The notes below the pieces were generated by a model. That model was not told the origin of the DNA. It searched no databases and saw only the letters and a list, made by a program, of their open reading frames with translations. Source: Spirochaetales bacterium (GTDB lineage: Bacteria > Spirochaetota > Spirochaetia > DSM-27196 > SLST01). From it: a stretch of DNA of 20,684 nucleotides. This document shows positions 14,239-20,684 of the stretch, one piece after another (positions within the stretch are counted from its first letter, which is position 1; every line of letters begins with the position of its first letter). Both the position numbers and the translations under genes were made by a program. The stretch covers positions 1 through 20,684 of the forward strand of contig JANQQY010000322.1 in the NCBI GenBank assembly GCA_028284845.1, in the 5' to 3' direction.

Positions 14239-15107
14239 GAGCGCAGTACGACCTCCACATGCACGACGCTACCCTCTCCCTCGGACGAGACCGTCATCAC
14301 TTCAAGATCCTGTCCCGCGTGGAGACCGACGAGTGCATCATAGAGTTCCTCTACGGTTGGCGTCATCGTGTCACCGACCATCACGACAAAGGTACCAATC
14401 GAAAGGCCCGCCTTCTTGGCCGGACTCTCATCCTCGACGCCGGTGATCAGGAGGCCGCGCTCGGCGCCTTCGATTGGAGTTGGAAGGGCGACCGGCGTGG
14501 TCTGAATCCCGAGGTATCCGGTTCCGACCGAATCGCCGCTGCGAAGCTCGTCAGCGATCCGAAGTGCTTCCGCCATCGGCATGACAAACGCCTCTTCGCG
14601 CCGATGTACCGGCATGGTGATCCCGACGGCTTCTCCGGCGTGATTCATGACGACGGAGGCGTTGAAGCCGCGAAAGCGTGCCGAATCGGTCTGGAGATAC
14701 GAGCCGAGTCTGCGGCCGCCCCTGAGTCGTGTCTCTCCTCCAACACAGCGAATCAACGAGAGTCGCGCCTCGTAGTCGCCCGGCAGCGGTGCGGCGACGG
14801 TGACGGTGAGGGCTCCAACCTTAGGCAGGTCCCCGGCAGGTCGCGCGGCATCATCGACCCCTGGGGCAGACAGCAGAGCAAGACCGCTCGACGCATCAAA
14901 GCCAAGCACCGATGCCTCGAGTTCCTTCTCTCCAACGTGGACCGGCACCTTCTCGCCGACATCCGCAGCCATCGCGACGGTCAGAACCTCACCGGATCCA
15001 ATCACCACTCCGGTGCGCGGCGTGGCCTTGCCGGCGCCAACTGTAACGATGACCTTGCGCGCATCAGCGACAAGGGCTTCTATCTCATTCGAAAGATCTG
15101 CAAGCAT
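14235..15107 (-). CDS. Catalytically dead HtrA-like protein (pseudoprotease) with PDZ domain
   Basis: 290 aa from the ATG at 15107, which has AGGAGG 4 nt upstream. The layout matches HtrA: a trypsin-like fold (about 15-185), then a PDZ domain (about 195-288; RGLLITGVEDESPAKKAGLSIGTFVVMVGD). Aligned by eye to the active HtrA in the same operon, His68 falls at Met46 (LTVAMAADV), Asp98 at Gly75 (SSGLALL) and Ser174 at Asn149 (RFRGFNASVVM), so all three catalytic residues are gone while the fold residues remain (the final VGI and F-V-M-P match SFSIP). There is no signal peptide. It is probably a partner, decoy or sensor for the active protease or the regulator. Confidence 0.85.
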   Translation of the reverse strand: MLADLSNEIEALVADARKVIVTVGAGKATPRTGVVIGSGEVLTVAMAADVGEKVPVHVGEKELEASVLGFDASSGLALLSAPGVDDAARPAGDLPKVGALTVTVAAPLPGDYEARLSLIRCVGGETRLRGGRRLGSYLQTDSARFRGFNASVVMNHAGEAVGITMPVHRREEAFVMPMAEALRIADELRSGDSVGTGYLGIQTTPVALPTPIEGAERGLLITGVEDESPAKKAGLSIGTFVVMVGDTMTPTVEELYDALVGLHAGQDLEVMTVSSEGEGSVVHVEVVLRS

Positions 15108-15111
15108 GTTT

Positions 15112-15117
15112 CCTCCT
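15112..15117 (-). promoter_or_regulatory. Perfect Shine-Dalgarno fixing the pseudoprotease start
   Basis: AGGAGG, 4 nt before the ATG at 15107. It rules out the longer in-frame start at 15251, which would lie in the divergent lipoprotein gene. Confidence 0.85.
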
Positions 15118-15124
15118 GGGTGAA

Positions 15125-15169
15125 GGGTAGGGCTCGGCCGTCGCGCGGGCACCGGCCGAATGGGTAGGG
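15125..15169. repeat. Inverted repeat flanked by direct repeats upstream of the HtrA-like operon
   Basis: TCGGCCG (15134-15140) and CGGCCGA (15153-15159) form a perfect 7-bp inverted repeat with a 12-nt spacer. It is flanked by two copies of GGGTAGGG (15125-15132 and 15162-15169). The array lies between the operon's Shine-Dalgarno and the divergent lipoprotein gene, where a regulator or leader hairpin would act. Confidence 0.5.
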
Positions 15170-15197
15170 TCGACCACAAGCTCAGCGACACCATCGA

Positions 15198-15226
15198 TTG
15201 CCGGACGATGAAGAGATAGTTAACTT
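15198..15226 (+). promoter_or_regulatory. Weak candidate promoter of the beta-propeller lipoprotein
   Basis: TTGCCG (15198-15203), a 17-bp spacer and TAACTT (15221-15226). The -10 ends 9 nt before the ATG and no good Shine-Dalgarno is seen. Confidence 0.35.
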
Positions 15227-15235
15227 TTTGGACAT

Positions 15236-16618
15236 ATGAACCGTCTGTCACTGGGGCTCGCCCTCCCGCTCATCCTCGTCGCGATCATGGCGTGCGCAAC
15301 GGAACCCTACCCCATGCTCGAAGCCGGCGAGCCGCTTATTGTCTCAGGCGCCCTGCTCTTCACGGGCGCGGACGGCAATCTCTACACGGCTCAGGACTCG
15401 GAGATCCGACTGGTTGCCGGCGACGCGAGTGACTCCTATCGGTACACCGGTTATGCATGGGCCGGCGAATCGATCGTATTCGCGGCTCAGTACAGAGACT
15501 CGTCCGGTGATCTGATTGGCGCTATTGGAGTGGCGGATGGCGGACGGCGACCCAGAACGCTCTTCTCACAGTCGGGGTTCGCTCCATTCTTTCTCAACCC
15601 AACGGCATCGGGCTCTCGCGTCGGCTACCTTGGCAGTCAGTCGGGGATCGCCGGATTCGTGATGGGAAGCGTTGACATAGAGAGCGGTGACCGGGTCCTG
15701 CACGGGCAAGGGCAGCCGTTCTATGCCACCTGGTCGCCCGACGGTGAGTCGCTCATGACCCATATCGGTGCCCCGGGATCCTCCGCGGGGTCAGGACTGG
15801 GACTGCAGACGATCTCCGAGTTGACGGTGCAAACCGATGCGGAAATCGCGGCGCTCTCTGAGATTCGTGAGGCCGGTGTTGGATTGCCCTTAGGTACCGG
15901 TGTCTTTCAGGCACCGGAGTATAGTCCGGACGGAGAACAGATCGCCGTGATCTTGGGCGACGGCGAGACCAGTGGCATCCATCTCCTTGGATCGGACGGA
16001 ACCGACCGCGGTCGGCTCGTCGAACTCGAGGGAATTGCCGGATCCCTCGCCTGGAGTCCCATTGGAACGAGAATTGCGTACACCGACGGCTTTCCCTCGA
16101 GCATCGGAGCGCTCGTGGGAAGGCTCTACATTGCTCGCGTGGGCGCGGCGCGACCTCGACTCATTAGCGAGCGGGCGATTGCGCACTTCTGGTCTCCTGA
16201 TGGAGCAAAGCTGCTCTACTTCGAGCCCTTGGTGACTCCCGGCAGCAATGCGATTGGCTACCGCGTCGTGGTCCACTATCTCGCCGACGATCAGAGCCGT
16301 GTCCTGGCGACGATGCGGCCATCGCGAGCGTTCGCGTCGCAGATCATACCGTTCGTCGATCAGTACGAGCGCTCGTACACCCTCTGGTCGCCGGACAGCA
16401 GACTGATCGCCCTGAACTCGCTCGCGATCAACGGACAGGACGTTGTCCACGTGGTTGATACCGAGTCGTTCGCCCCGACGAATACCTTCCGTGTGGGATA
16501 CTCGCTGGTGCAGAACAGAAACACGACCACGCTTGGCATTCTTCCCGCGGAGGGAGTCGTGCACCGGGCCATTGCTGCGGGATCGATCCCCTTCTTCAGT
16601 CCGGGAACCGATTTTTGA
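15236..16618 (+). CDS. Beta-propeller lipoprotein, TolB/WD40-like, function unknown
   Basis: 460 aa. The lipoprotein signal peptide MNRLSLGLALPLILVAIMAC has its lipobox Cys at residue 20. The mature protein repeats the W/Y-S-P-D-G-x-x-I-a signature of TolB/PD40-type propeller blades: WSPDGESLMTH, YSPDGEQIAVI, WSPIGTRIAYT, WSPDGAKLLYF and WSPDSRLIALN, with weaker blades nearer the N-terminus. This is a rigid binding platform, probably anchored in the outer or inner membrane facing the periplasm. No catalytic residues were recognised. It is divergent from the HtrA-like operon, and its 3' end overlaps the HD-GYP gene by 23 nt on the other strand. Confidence 0.85.
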   Translation: MNRLSLGLALPLILVAIMACATEPYPMLEAGEPLIVSGALLFTGADGNLYTAQDSEIRLVAGDASDSYRYTGYAWAGESIVFAAQYRDSSGDLIGAIGVADGGRRPRTLFSQSGFAPFFLNPTASGSRVGYLGSQSGIAGFVMGSVDIESGDRVLHGQGQPFYATWSPDGESLMTHIGAPGSSAGSGLGLQTISELTVQTDAEIAALSEIREAGVGLPLGTGVFQAPEYSPDGEQIAVILGDGETSGIHLLGSDGTDRGRLVELEGIAGSLAWSPIGTRIAYTDGFPSSIGALVGRLYIARVGAARPRLISERAIAHFWSPDGAKLLYFEPLVTPGSNAIGYRVVVHYLADDQSRVLATMRPSRAFASQIIPFVDQYERSYTLWSPDSRLIALNSLAINGQDVVHVVDTESFAPTNTFRVGYSLVQNRNTTTLGILPAEGVVHRAIAAGSIPFFSPGTDF

Positions 16619-18107
16619 CCCGCAGGAACTGGCGTTCCAGGCCAAGGAAGACATCGGTCACGACCGGATCAAACTGAATTCCCCGCATGTCGACGATCTC
16701 GGCAACGGCTGCCTCGTGCGCCCACGCTTCCTTGTATGGACGCTCTGATGTCAACGCATCGTAGACGTCCGCGATGGCGCCAATCCGGGCGCTCAGAGGA
16801 ATATCTTCGCCGGAGAGGCCGTGCGGGTATCCTGATCCGTTGAACCATTCGTGGTGATGCAGCGCGATGGTGCTACCGAGCGTCAGGAAGCTCTGTTCTC
16901 CCAGTTCCACATCGGCCTGATTCAGGATCGAGTGTCCCCAGGTCGTGTGTTGCTTCATGATGTCCCATTCCGTTTCTGCAAGCGGTCCCGGCTTGAGAAG
17001 AATCTGATCCGGAACACCCACCTTTCCTATGTCATGGAGCATTCCAGAGAGGTAGATGTCGTCCGGATAGGCTGCGTCAACATGGAATGAGAAGGGTTGG
17101 GTGTTGTGAAGCTCGATCGCGAGAAGTTTCATGTACTCGCAGATTCTATGAAGATGACTACCGGTCTCCTGATCCCGATACTCGGCGAGCCGTGCCAGGC
17201 TTTTCATTGCGGTGGCCTGGGTCTTCTGCAAGATCTCCGTGGCGGCAGAGAGTTTTTCGTTGAGAGTCGTCTGCCCCTCAAGCGCCTGCTCGAGTCGGCT
17301 GTTTGCGAGCACGAAGTCGGTGACATCCACGAGGATGCCGAGCTGTTCTTTTCCAATCAGCATTGAGAAGTCGAACGCGCTCCGGACCCTGCCGGAGGCG
17401 GTCCGAAGACGCACGACCTGCGGAGCAAAGGTCCGCGCCGAGGTGAGTCGATCTACATCAAACGAGAGGTCAACATCGCTCAAGAAGACCTCGCGGGAGT
17501 TGAGCTCTTCGATATCTGCGTAGTCGAAGGTGGAAAGAAAACTATCATTGGCGGTCCGGAATGATCCGCTCGAGCCAAGGATGTACATCGGAAGGCCAAC
17601 AGCGTCGGCAATCCGGCCAAAAACGTCGGGTGTGATCGACGAATCAGCAGAGCCGGGGATGCGCATCCAGCGCTGTGCCTCAACCTCCAGGACGTCGCTT
17701 GTCTTTGACGCGAGCAGGAGAAGCAGGTCCCGGTGTTTGCGAAGGAAGGCCTTGGGAGACTTCGACTTCACGAGCAATGCGCCCCTCGGACCGGATTCGC
17801 CACCTGCAAATGGAACATAGACCGCGACCGGGTCATCGCAGTGATTCTCAAATACCTGACGCGGGATGGGACTCTTGCCGTTCACGACAGCAATTTCGGA
17901 CGGCATCAGGTCGAACTCGTGTCCGGTCACGCGGGGGATGACACCATCGGCTGGTCCGAGCTTCATCGAATCGTTGCAGACGATTGCTGCGTCGGTCACC
18001 TCGGGACGTGCGTCAATCCACGTGCGAAGCGTGTTGATCTGGAGTTCCAGACTTGTTGCGCGATCGACCCGGTCAAAGAGCCGGGCGAGCTCCCCGAGTT
18101 CACCCAT
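16596..18107 (-). CDS. HD-GYP cyclic-di-GMP phosphodiesterase-type protein with PAS domain
   Basis: 503 aa, no membrane helix. Domains: a GAF-like sensor region (about 1-145), a PAS-like domain (about 160-268), a short coiled linker (about 270-300), then HD-GYP (about 300-495). Metal and catalytic motifs: HD at 358-359 in LHDIGKVGVPD, His387 and His392, HHHE at 417-420, and the GYP triplet at 426-428 within NGSGYPHGLSGEDIPL, so the site looks intact. HD-GYP enzymes hydrolyse c-di-GMP, and some act on cGAMP. The sensor domains imply control by a small ligand or redox signal. It is divergent from the cNMP-binding gene. Confidence 0.92.
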   Translation of the reverse strand: MGELGELARLFDRVDRATSLELQINTLRTWIDARPEVTDAAIVCNDSMKLGPADGVIPRVTGHEFDLMPSEIAVVNGKSPIPRQVFENHCDDPVAVYVPFAGGESGPRGALLVKSKSPKAFLRKHRDLLLLLASKTSDVLEVEAQRWMRIPGSADSSITPDVFGRIADAVGLPMYILGSSGSFRTANDSFLSTFDYADIEELNSREVFLSDVDLSFDVDRLTSARTFAPQVVRLRTASGRVRSAFDFSMLIGKEQLGILVDVTDFVLANSRLEQALEGQTTLNEKLSAATEILQKTQATAMKSLARLAEYRDQETGSHLHRICEYMKLLAIELHNTQPFSFHVDAAYPDDIYLSGMLHDIGKVGVPDQILLKPGPLAETEWDIMKQHTTWGHSILNQADVELGEQSFLTLGSTIALHHHEWFNGSGYPHGLSGEDIPLSARIGAIADVYDALTSERPYKEAWAHEAAVAEIVDMRGIQFDPVVTDVFLGLERQFLRVKNRFPD

Positions 18108-18169
18108 GATTTGCCATACTCACTTAAGTCTCGGAAGATTCATCGTGTCGACTTACGAGATTGATGCGA

Positions 18170-18177
18170 TCACGTGA
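18170..18177. promoter_or_regulatory. TCACGTGA palindrome upstream of the cNMP-binding gene
   Basis: A perfect 8-bp palindrome in the 92-nt region between the HD-GYP and cNMP-binding genes, just upstream of TATACT at 18187-18192. A second 8-bp palindrome, ACTTAAGT, is at 18122-18129. Either could be an operator; both are short enough to be chance. Confidence 0.3.
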
Positions 18178-18186
18178 ACGAGCGGC

Positions 18187-18192
18187 TATACT
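18187..18192 (+). promoter_or_regulatory. -10 box of the cNMP-binding gene, apparently leaderless
   Basis: TATACT, ending 7 nt before the ATG at 18200, so transcription should begin at the start codon. No good -35 lies at 16-18 nt (TTGATG at 18161-18166 is 20 nt away). AAGG lies only 1 nt before the ATG, too close to serve as a Shine-Dalgarno. Confidence 0.5.
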
Positions 18193-18199
18193 TTAAGGT

Positions 18200-18883
18200 A
18201 TGAGCGACGGTGAAGACCAGAAACGACGCAGTGTGGACGCTGGGGAGATGGTGTTCGCTGAGGGCAGCGACGGCGACGAGATGTTCGTACTCCTCTCCGG
18301 AGAAATCGAGATCAAGAAGCGCGTCGGTTCCGGCCAACGTCTTCTCAAGGTGATCAACCAGCCGAACGAGTTTTTTGGTGAGATGGCATTGGTTGACCAA
18401 TCCCCTCGGTCTGCCTCGGCCGTCGCATCAGAGGCGAGCGAACTGCTTGTTGTGAATCAGGCCGCCTTCGAGCACCTGATCACCACCAACGGGCAATTCG
18501 CATTAAAAATCATCAAGACGCTGAGCGAGCGTATCAGGAGATCGAATCTTGAGATCACGGAGCTGATCGATACCTCACCGCGTGACCGCTTTGTCCTTGG
18601 GATGGTCGACTTCGCGATAAAGCACGGCGAGCAGATCTACAACAAGGGCTTCAAGATCAACATCGAAGAGATGACATCGTGGTGCAATGCTTCTATGGGC
18701 ATGCCCAGGAAGGAGATCGACGCCTACCTCTACCGATTGATCAAGACGAACGATGTCCCATTCGCCAGCACGGCGAAGAAGTCGCAGGACCACATCGTGC
18801 TCTCAGAGGAGTTTGTCGCCCGACACAATCGGCGTGGCGACACGCACCCATCGGATCTTCAAGGAAGCTCCTCAGTACCGTAG
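18200..18883 (+). CDS. Crp-like cyclic nucleotide-binding domain protein
   Basis: 227 aa. Residues about 8-115 are a cNMP-binding beta-barrel: VDAGEMVFAEGSDGDEMFVLLSGEIEI, then FFGEMALVDQSPRSASAVA, which carries the phosphate-binding cassette pattern F-G-E-x-A-L-x-x-x-x-P-R-x-A-x-x. The long helix LKIIKTLSERIRRSN follows. The C-terminal region (about 130-205) is laid out like the Crp/Fnr winged helix (EEMTSWCNASMGMPRKEIDAYLYRL), but is divergent from classical Crp in the recognition helix. It is probably a transcription factor responding to cAMP, cGMP or another ligand. It is divergent from HD-GYP and convergent with proB, 5 nt apart. Confidence 0.85.
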   Translation: MSDGEDQKRRSVDAGEMVFAEGSDGDEMFVLLSGEIEIKKRVGSGQRLLKVINQPNEFFGEMALVDQSPRSASAVASEASELLVVNQAAFEHLITTNGQFALKIIKTLSERIRRSNLEITELIDTSPRDRFVLGMVDFAIKHGEQIYNKGFKINIEEMTSWCNASMGMPRKEIDAYLYRLIKTNDVPFASTAKKSQDHIVLSEEFVARHNRRGDTHPSDLQGSSSVP

Positions 18884-18888
18884 TGGCC

Positions 18889-19656
18889 CTATTGCGGCTC
18901 AAACCGCGTCGCGCGTGCTTCGCCACTCATCACGTCGGCAAGCGGCGCAAACCCGGACGCGATGGTCGTATGAATAGAGGCCTCTGAGAGCATCTTCGCG
19001 GCAACGACCTTCGAGCGCATTCCCCCGAGCCCAAGTCCGCTTCCCGATCGACTTGCCATCGACTCGATATCAGGAGTCACCGACGAAACGCTCTCGATGA
19101 GCCCGCCTCCGTCGGAGTGCTTGGGATCCTCCCGGTAGAGCCCATCTACGTCGGTCAGGAGGATGGCGCGATCAACACCGGTATTGATCCCAACGAGTGC
19201 GGCCAATATGTCGTTGTCTGAGAAGCTACGCTGATAGTCGAACTCGGCTTTGTCGACCATGTCGTTCTCGTTGATGACGGGGACGGTCTCACGCTCGAGG
19301 TACTGCGAGATGATCTGGGTAATCGTCTCTCGCTCGCGCTCGGTCGCGAAGTTGTGGTGGGTGAGAAGGACCTGGGCAACGGCGATGCCCCACTCGCGAA
19401 AGAGGTCTTTGTAGTAGGTCATCAGTCGAACTTGACCAATGCCTGAGAGCATCTGAAGCTCAACGACATCCGTGGGTCGATCTGTCAGGCCGCGGATCTC
19501 CATTCCCGCGGCAACCGCGCCCGAACTAACCACGATGAACCGATGGCCTTCGGCTGCTAAGGCGGCAAGTTCCCACACCTTGGACGCGAGCCAAGGGAAT
19601 CGGATGCGCGGCCCCTCGCTGATGAGCGCGCTGCCGATCTTAACGAGGATCTTCAT
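18889..19656 (-). CDS. proB: Glutamate 5-kinase, kinase domain only
   Basis: 255 aa. It catalyses the first step of proline synthesis, phosphorylating glutamate with ATP. Motifs: VKIGSALIS (N-terminal phosphate loop), VVSSGAVAAG, QMLSGIGQ, QVLLTH, NENDMVD, FSDNDILAALV, LLTDVDGLY and GLGLGGMRSKVVAA. It ends right after the amino-acid-kinase fold, without the C-terminal PUA domain of the approximately 370-aa E. coli enzyme; PUA-less forms are known. It overlaps the end of proA by 4 nt (ATGA), so the gene order is proA-proB, the reverse of the commoner order. Confidence 0.95.
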   Translation of the reverse strand: MKILVKIGSALISEGPRIRFPWLASKVWELAALAAEGHRFIVVSSGAVAAGMEIRGLTDRPTDVVELQMLSGIGQVRLMTYYKDLFREWGIAVAQVLLTHHNFATERERETITQIISQYLERETVPVINENDMVDKAEFDYQRSFSDNDILAALVGINTGVDRAILLTDVDGLYREDPKHSDGGGLIESVSSVTPDIESMASRSGSGLGLGGMRSKVVAAKMLSEASIHTTIASGFAPLADVMSGEARATRFEPQ

Positions 19657-20684
19657 CGATTGGGCCCGGTGTCGAGCCTCTTGTGACTAAAGCTCTTCTG
19701 TCCGTCGGCATAGTCGGCAACGATCTGTCCGTTCCCAATGACGCGATACTGCGTCGTTGTCAGCCCCTCAAGACCGACCGGTCCTCGGGCGTGGATCTTC
19801 CCCGTCGAAATCCCAACTTCCGCGCCGAGTCCATACCGGAATCCATCGGCAAACCGGGTCGAGGCGTTCCAGAGTGTCGAACTCGAGTCGACCTCTCGAA
19901 GGAAGCGCTCGGCGCTGGCGCGGTCAGCGGTAACAATGGCATCGGTGTGGTGTGAACCGTGACGGTTGATGTGATCGATCGCCTCATCAATGGACGAGAC
20001 CACACGCACAGCGAGGACGAGATCGTTGTACTCGGCCTCCCAGTCGCTCTCCTCTGCCGCACTCATTGAGCTCACGATCTCGCGTGATCGCTCGCAGCCA
20101 CGAAACTCCACCTCGGGCATTGATGCGACGATCGCCGGCAGCTGCCCCGCGGCAGACTCATCGATGAGGAGGGTCTCCACGGCGTTGCAGACGGCCGGGT
20201 ATTGGGTCTTCGAATCACGGGCGAGTTCAACCGCCATCTCCGGGTCAGCCGCATCGTGAACGTAGAGATGACAGATCCCATCCGCATGCCCCAGAACAGG
20301 AATGCGCGTGTTCTCCTGAATGGAACGGACAAGCTCATTCGATCCGCGTGGAATCATGAGGTCAATGTGTTGGTCAAGAGCGAGCAGATCGCGGACGTCC
20401 TCACGGGTCTCCACAAGTTGAACGGCTTCAGTGAGGGTCGGATCCACCGATGAGATCGCCCGGACAAAGAGCGAGTGCAGACAGCGGTTCGAGTGCAAAG
20501 CCTCGCTACCGCCCTTGAGAATGACGGCATTGCCGCTCTTGATTGCCAGTGAGGCGATCTGCACAAAGGCGTCCGGGCGTGATTCAAAGATGACACCAAC
20601 CACTCCGATGGGAACCCGTACCTGGTCGAGCACGAGCTCGTCGTCCAGCTCGCGCCTGACCTCGACCGATCCAATGGGGTCGTC
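19653..20684 (-). CDS. proA: Gamma-glutamyl phosphate reductase (runs off the right edge)
   Basis: 343 codons are visible; the frame stays open to the window edge, so the N-terminus (about 75-100 residues) is missing. It reduces gamma-glutamyl phosphate to glutamate semialdehyde with NADPH. Motifs: DDPIGSV at the edge, VRVPIGVVGVIFESRPDAF, LKSGNAVILKGGSEA, LMIPRGSNELV, the catalytic Cys in YPAVCNAVETLL, and HTDAIVTAD. The end (GLEGLTTTQYRVIGNGQI) is typical. The GTG at 20633 is an internal valine, not the start. It lies directly before proB with a 4-nt overlap. Confidence 0.96.
   Translation of the reverse strand, partial: DDPIGSVEVRRELDDELVLDQVRVPIGVVGVIFESRPDAFVQIASLAIKSGNAVILKGGSEALHSNRCLHSLFVRAISSVDPTLTEAVQLVETREDVRDLLALDQHIDLMIPRGSNELVRSIQENTRIPVLGHADGICHLYVHDAADPEMAVELARDSKTQYPAVCNAVETLLIDESAAGQLPAIVASMPEVEFRGCERSREIVSSMSAAEESDWEAEYNDLVLAVRVVSSIDEAIDHINRHGSHHTDAIVTADRASAERFLREVDSSSTLWNASTRFADGFRYGLGAEVGISTGKIHARGPVGLEGLTTTQYRVIGNGQIVADYADGQKSFSHKRLDTGPNR

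Noticed and set aside
14259..15167. Plus-strand ORF of 302 codons
   Set aside because: It is antisense to the HtrA-like pseudoprotease, whose fold, PDZ domain and Shine-Dalgarno are convincing; no motif in the antisense product.
15108..15251. In-frame N-terminal extension of the pseudoprotease to 15251
   Set aside because: It would begin in the divergent lipoprotein gene and run through the repeat array; AGGAGG supports the 15107 start.
15890..16654. Minus-strand ORF of 254 codons
   Set aside because: It is antisense to the beta-propeller lipoprotein, which has a clear lipobox and WSPDG repeats.

Overview
The window is about 20.7 kb of gene-dense chromosome, roughly 58% GC by eye, with no insertion sequence, phage gene, CRISPR array or rRNA. 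It most likely comes from a spirochaete. The best single clue is the short UMP kinase at 9104-9796, which has the archaeal/spirochaete form rather than the usual bacterial PyrH. The LolA-RodZ cell-envelope pair, a UVR-motif protein, several lipoproteins and an HD-GYP protein fit this. The assignment is inference; no 16S gene is present.

Layout. (a) 1-1554, minus strand: a promoter, a 77-aa membrane protein, rplM, rpsI, a hairpin terminator, then the start of recX, which runs off the left edge. (b) 1596-1982, plus: a small 4Fe-4S ferredoxin ORF whose tail is antisense to a membrane-protein gene. (c) 1794-8155, minus: a tight run lolA-rodZ-rimO-uvrD/pcrA-aminotransferase-like protein-membrane protein, joined by stop/start contacts or overlaps. 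(d) 8203-8943, minus: a UVR-motif protein, divergent from (e) plus-strand pyrH. (f) 9819-11587, minus: an uncharacterised small protein and a lipoprotein, divergent from (g) 11697-12211, plus: an uncharacterised helical protein and tRNA-Leu(CAA). (h) 12213-15107, minus: a four-gene operon of a catalytically dead HtrA-like protein, a LuxR-family regulator with a degenerate receiver, an active-site-intact HtrA without signal peptide, and a secreted ankyrin protein. (i) 15236-16618, plus: a beta-propeller lipoprotein, convergent with (j) an HD-GYP protein, which is divergent from (k) a cyclic-nucleotide-binding protein. (l) proA (cut by the right edge) and proB, minus strand.

Functional themes are ribosomal proteins and their modification (rplM, rpsI, rimO), DNA repair (recX, uvrD, UVR motif), envelope building (lolA, rodZ, lipoproteins), nucleotide second messengers (HD-GYP, cNMP-binding protein) and proline synthesis (proA, proB). 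The strongest candidate for an undescribed system is operon (h), where a dead and a live HtrA-like protein, both apparently cytosolic, bracket a phosphorylation-independent-looking transcription factor.

Two gene-structure anomalies also stand out. rimO has its conserved N-terminus in frame but no ATG/GTG/TTG before it. The ferredoxin ORF reads about 60 codons past its expected end. In addition, several first genes have a -10-like box only 5-9 nt before the start codon and no Shine-Dalgarno, which suggests leaderless transcripts.
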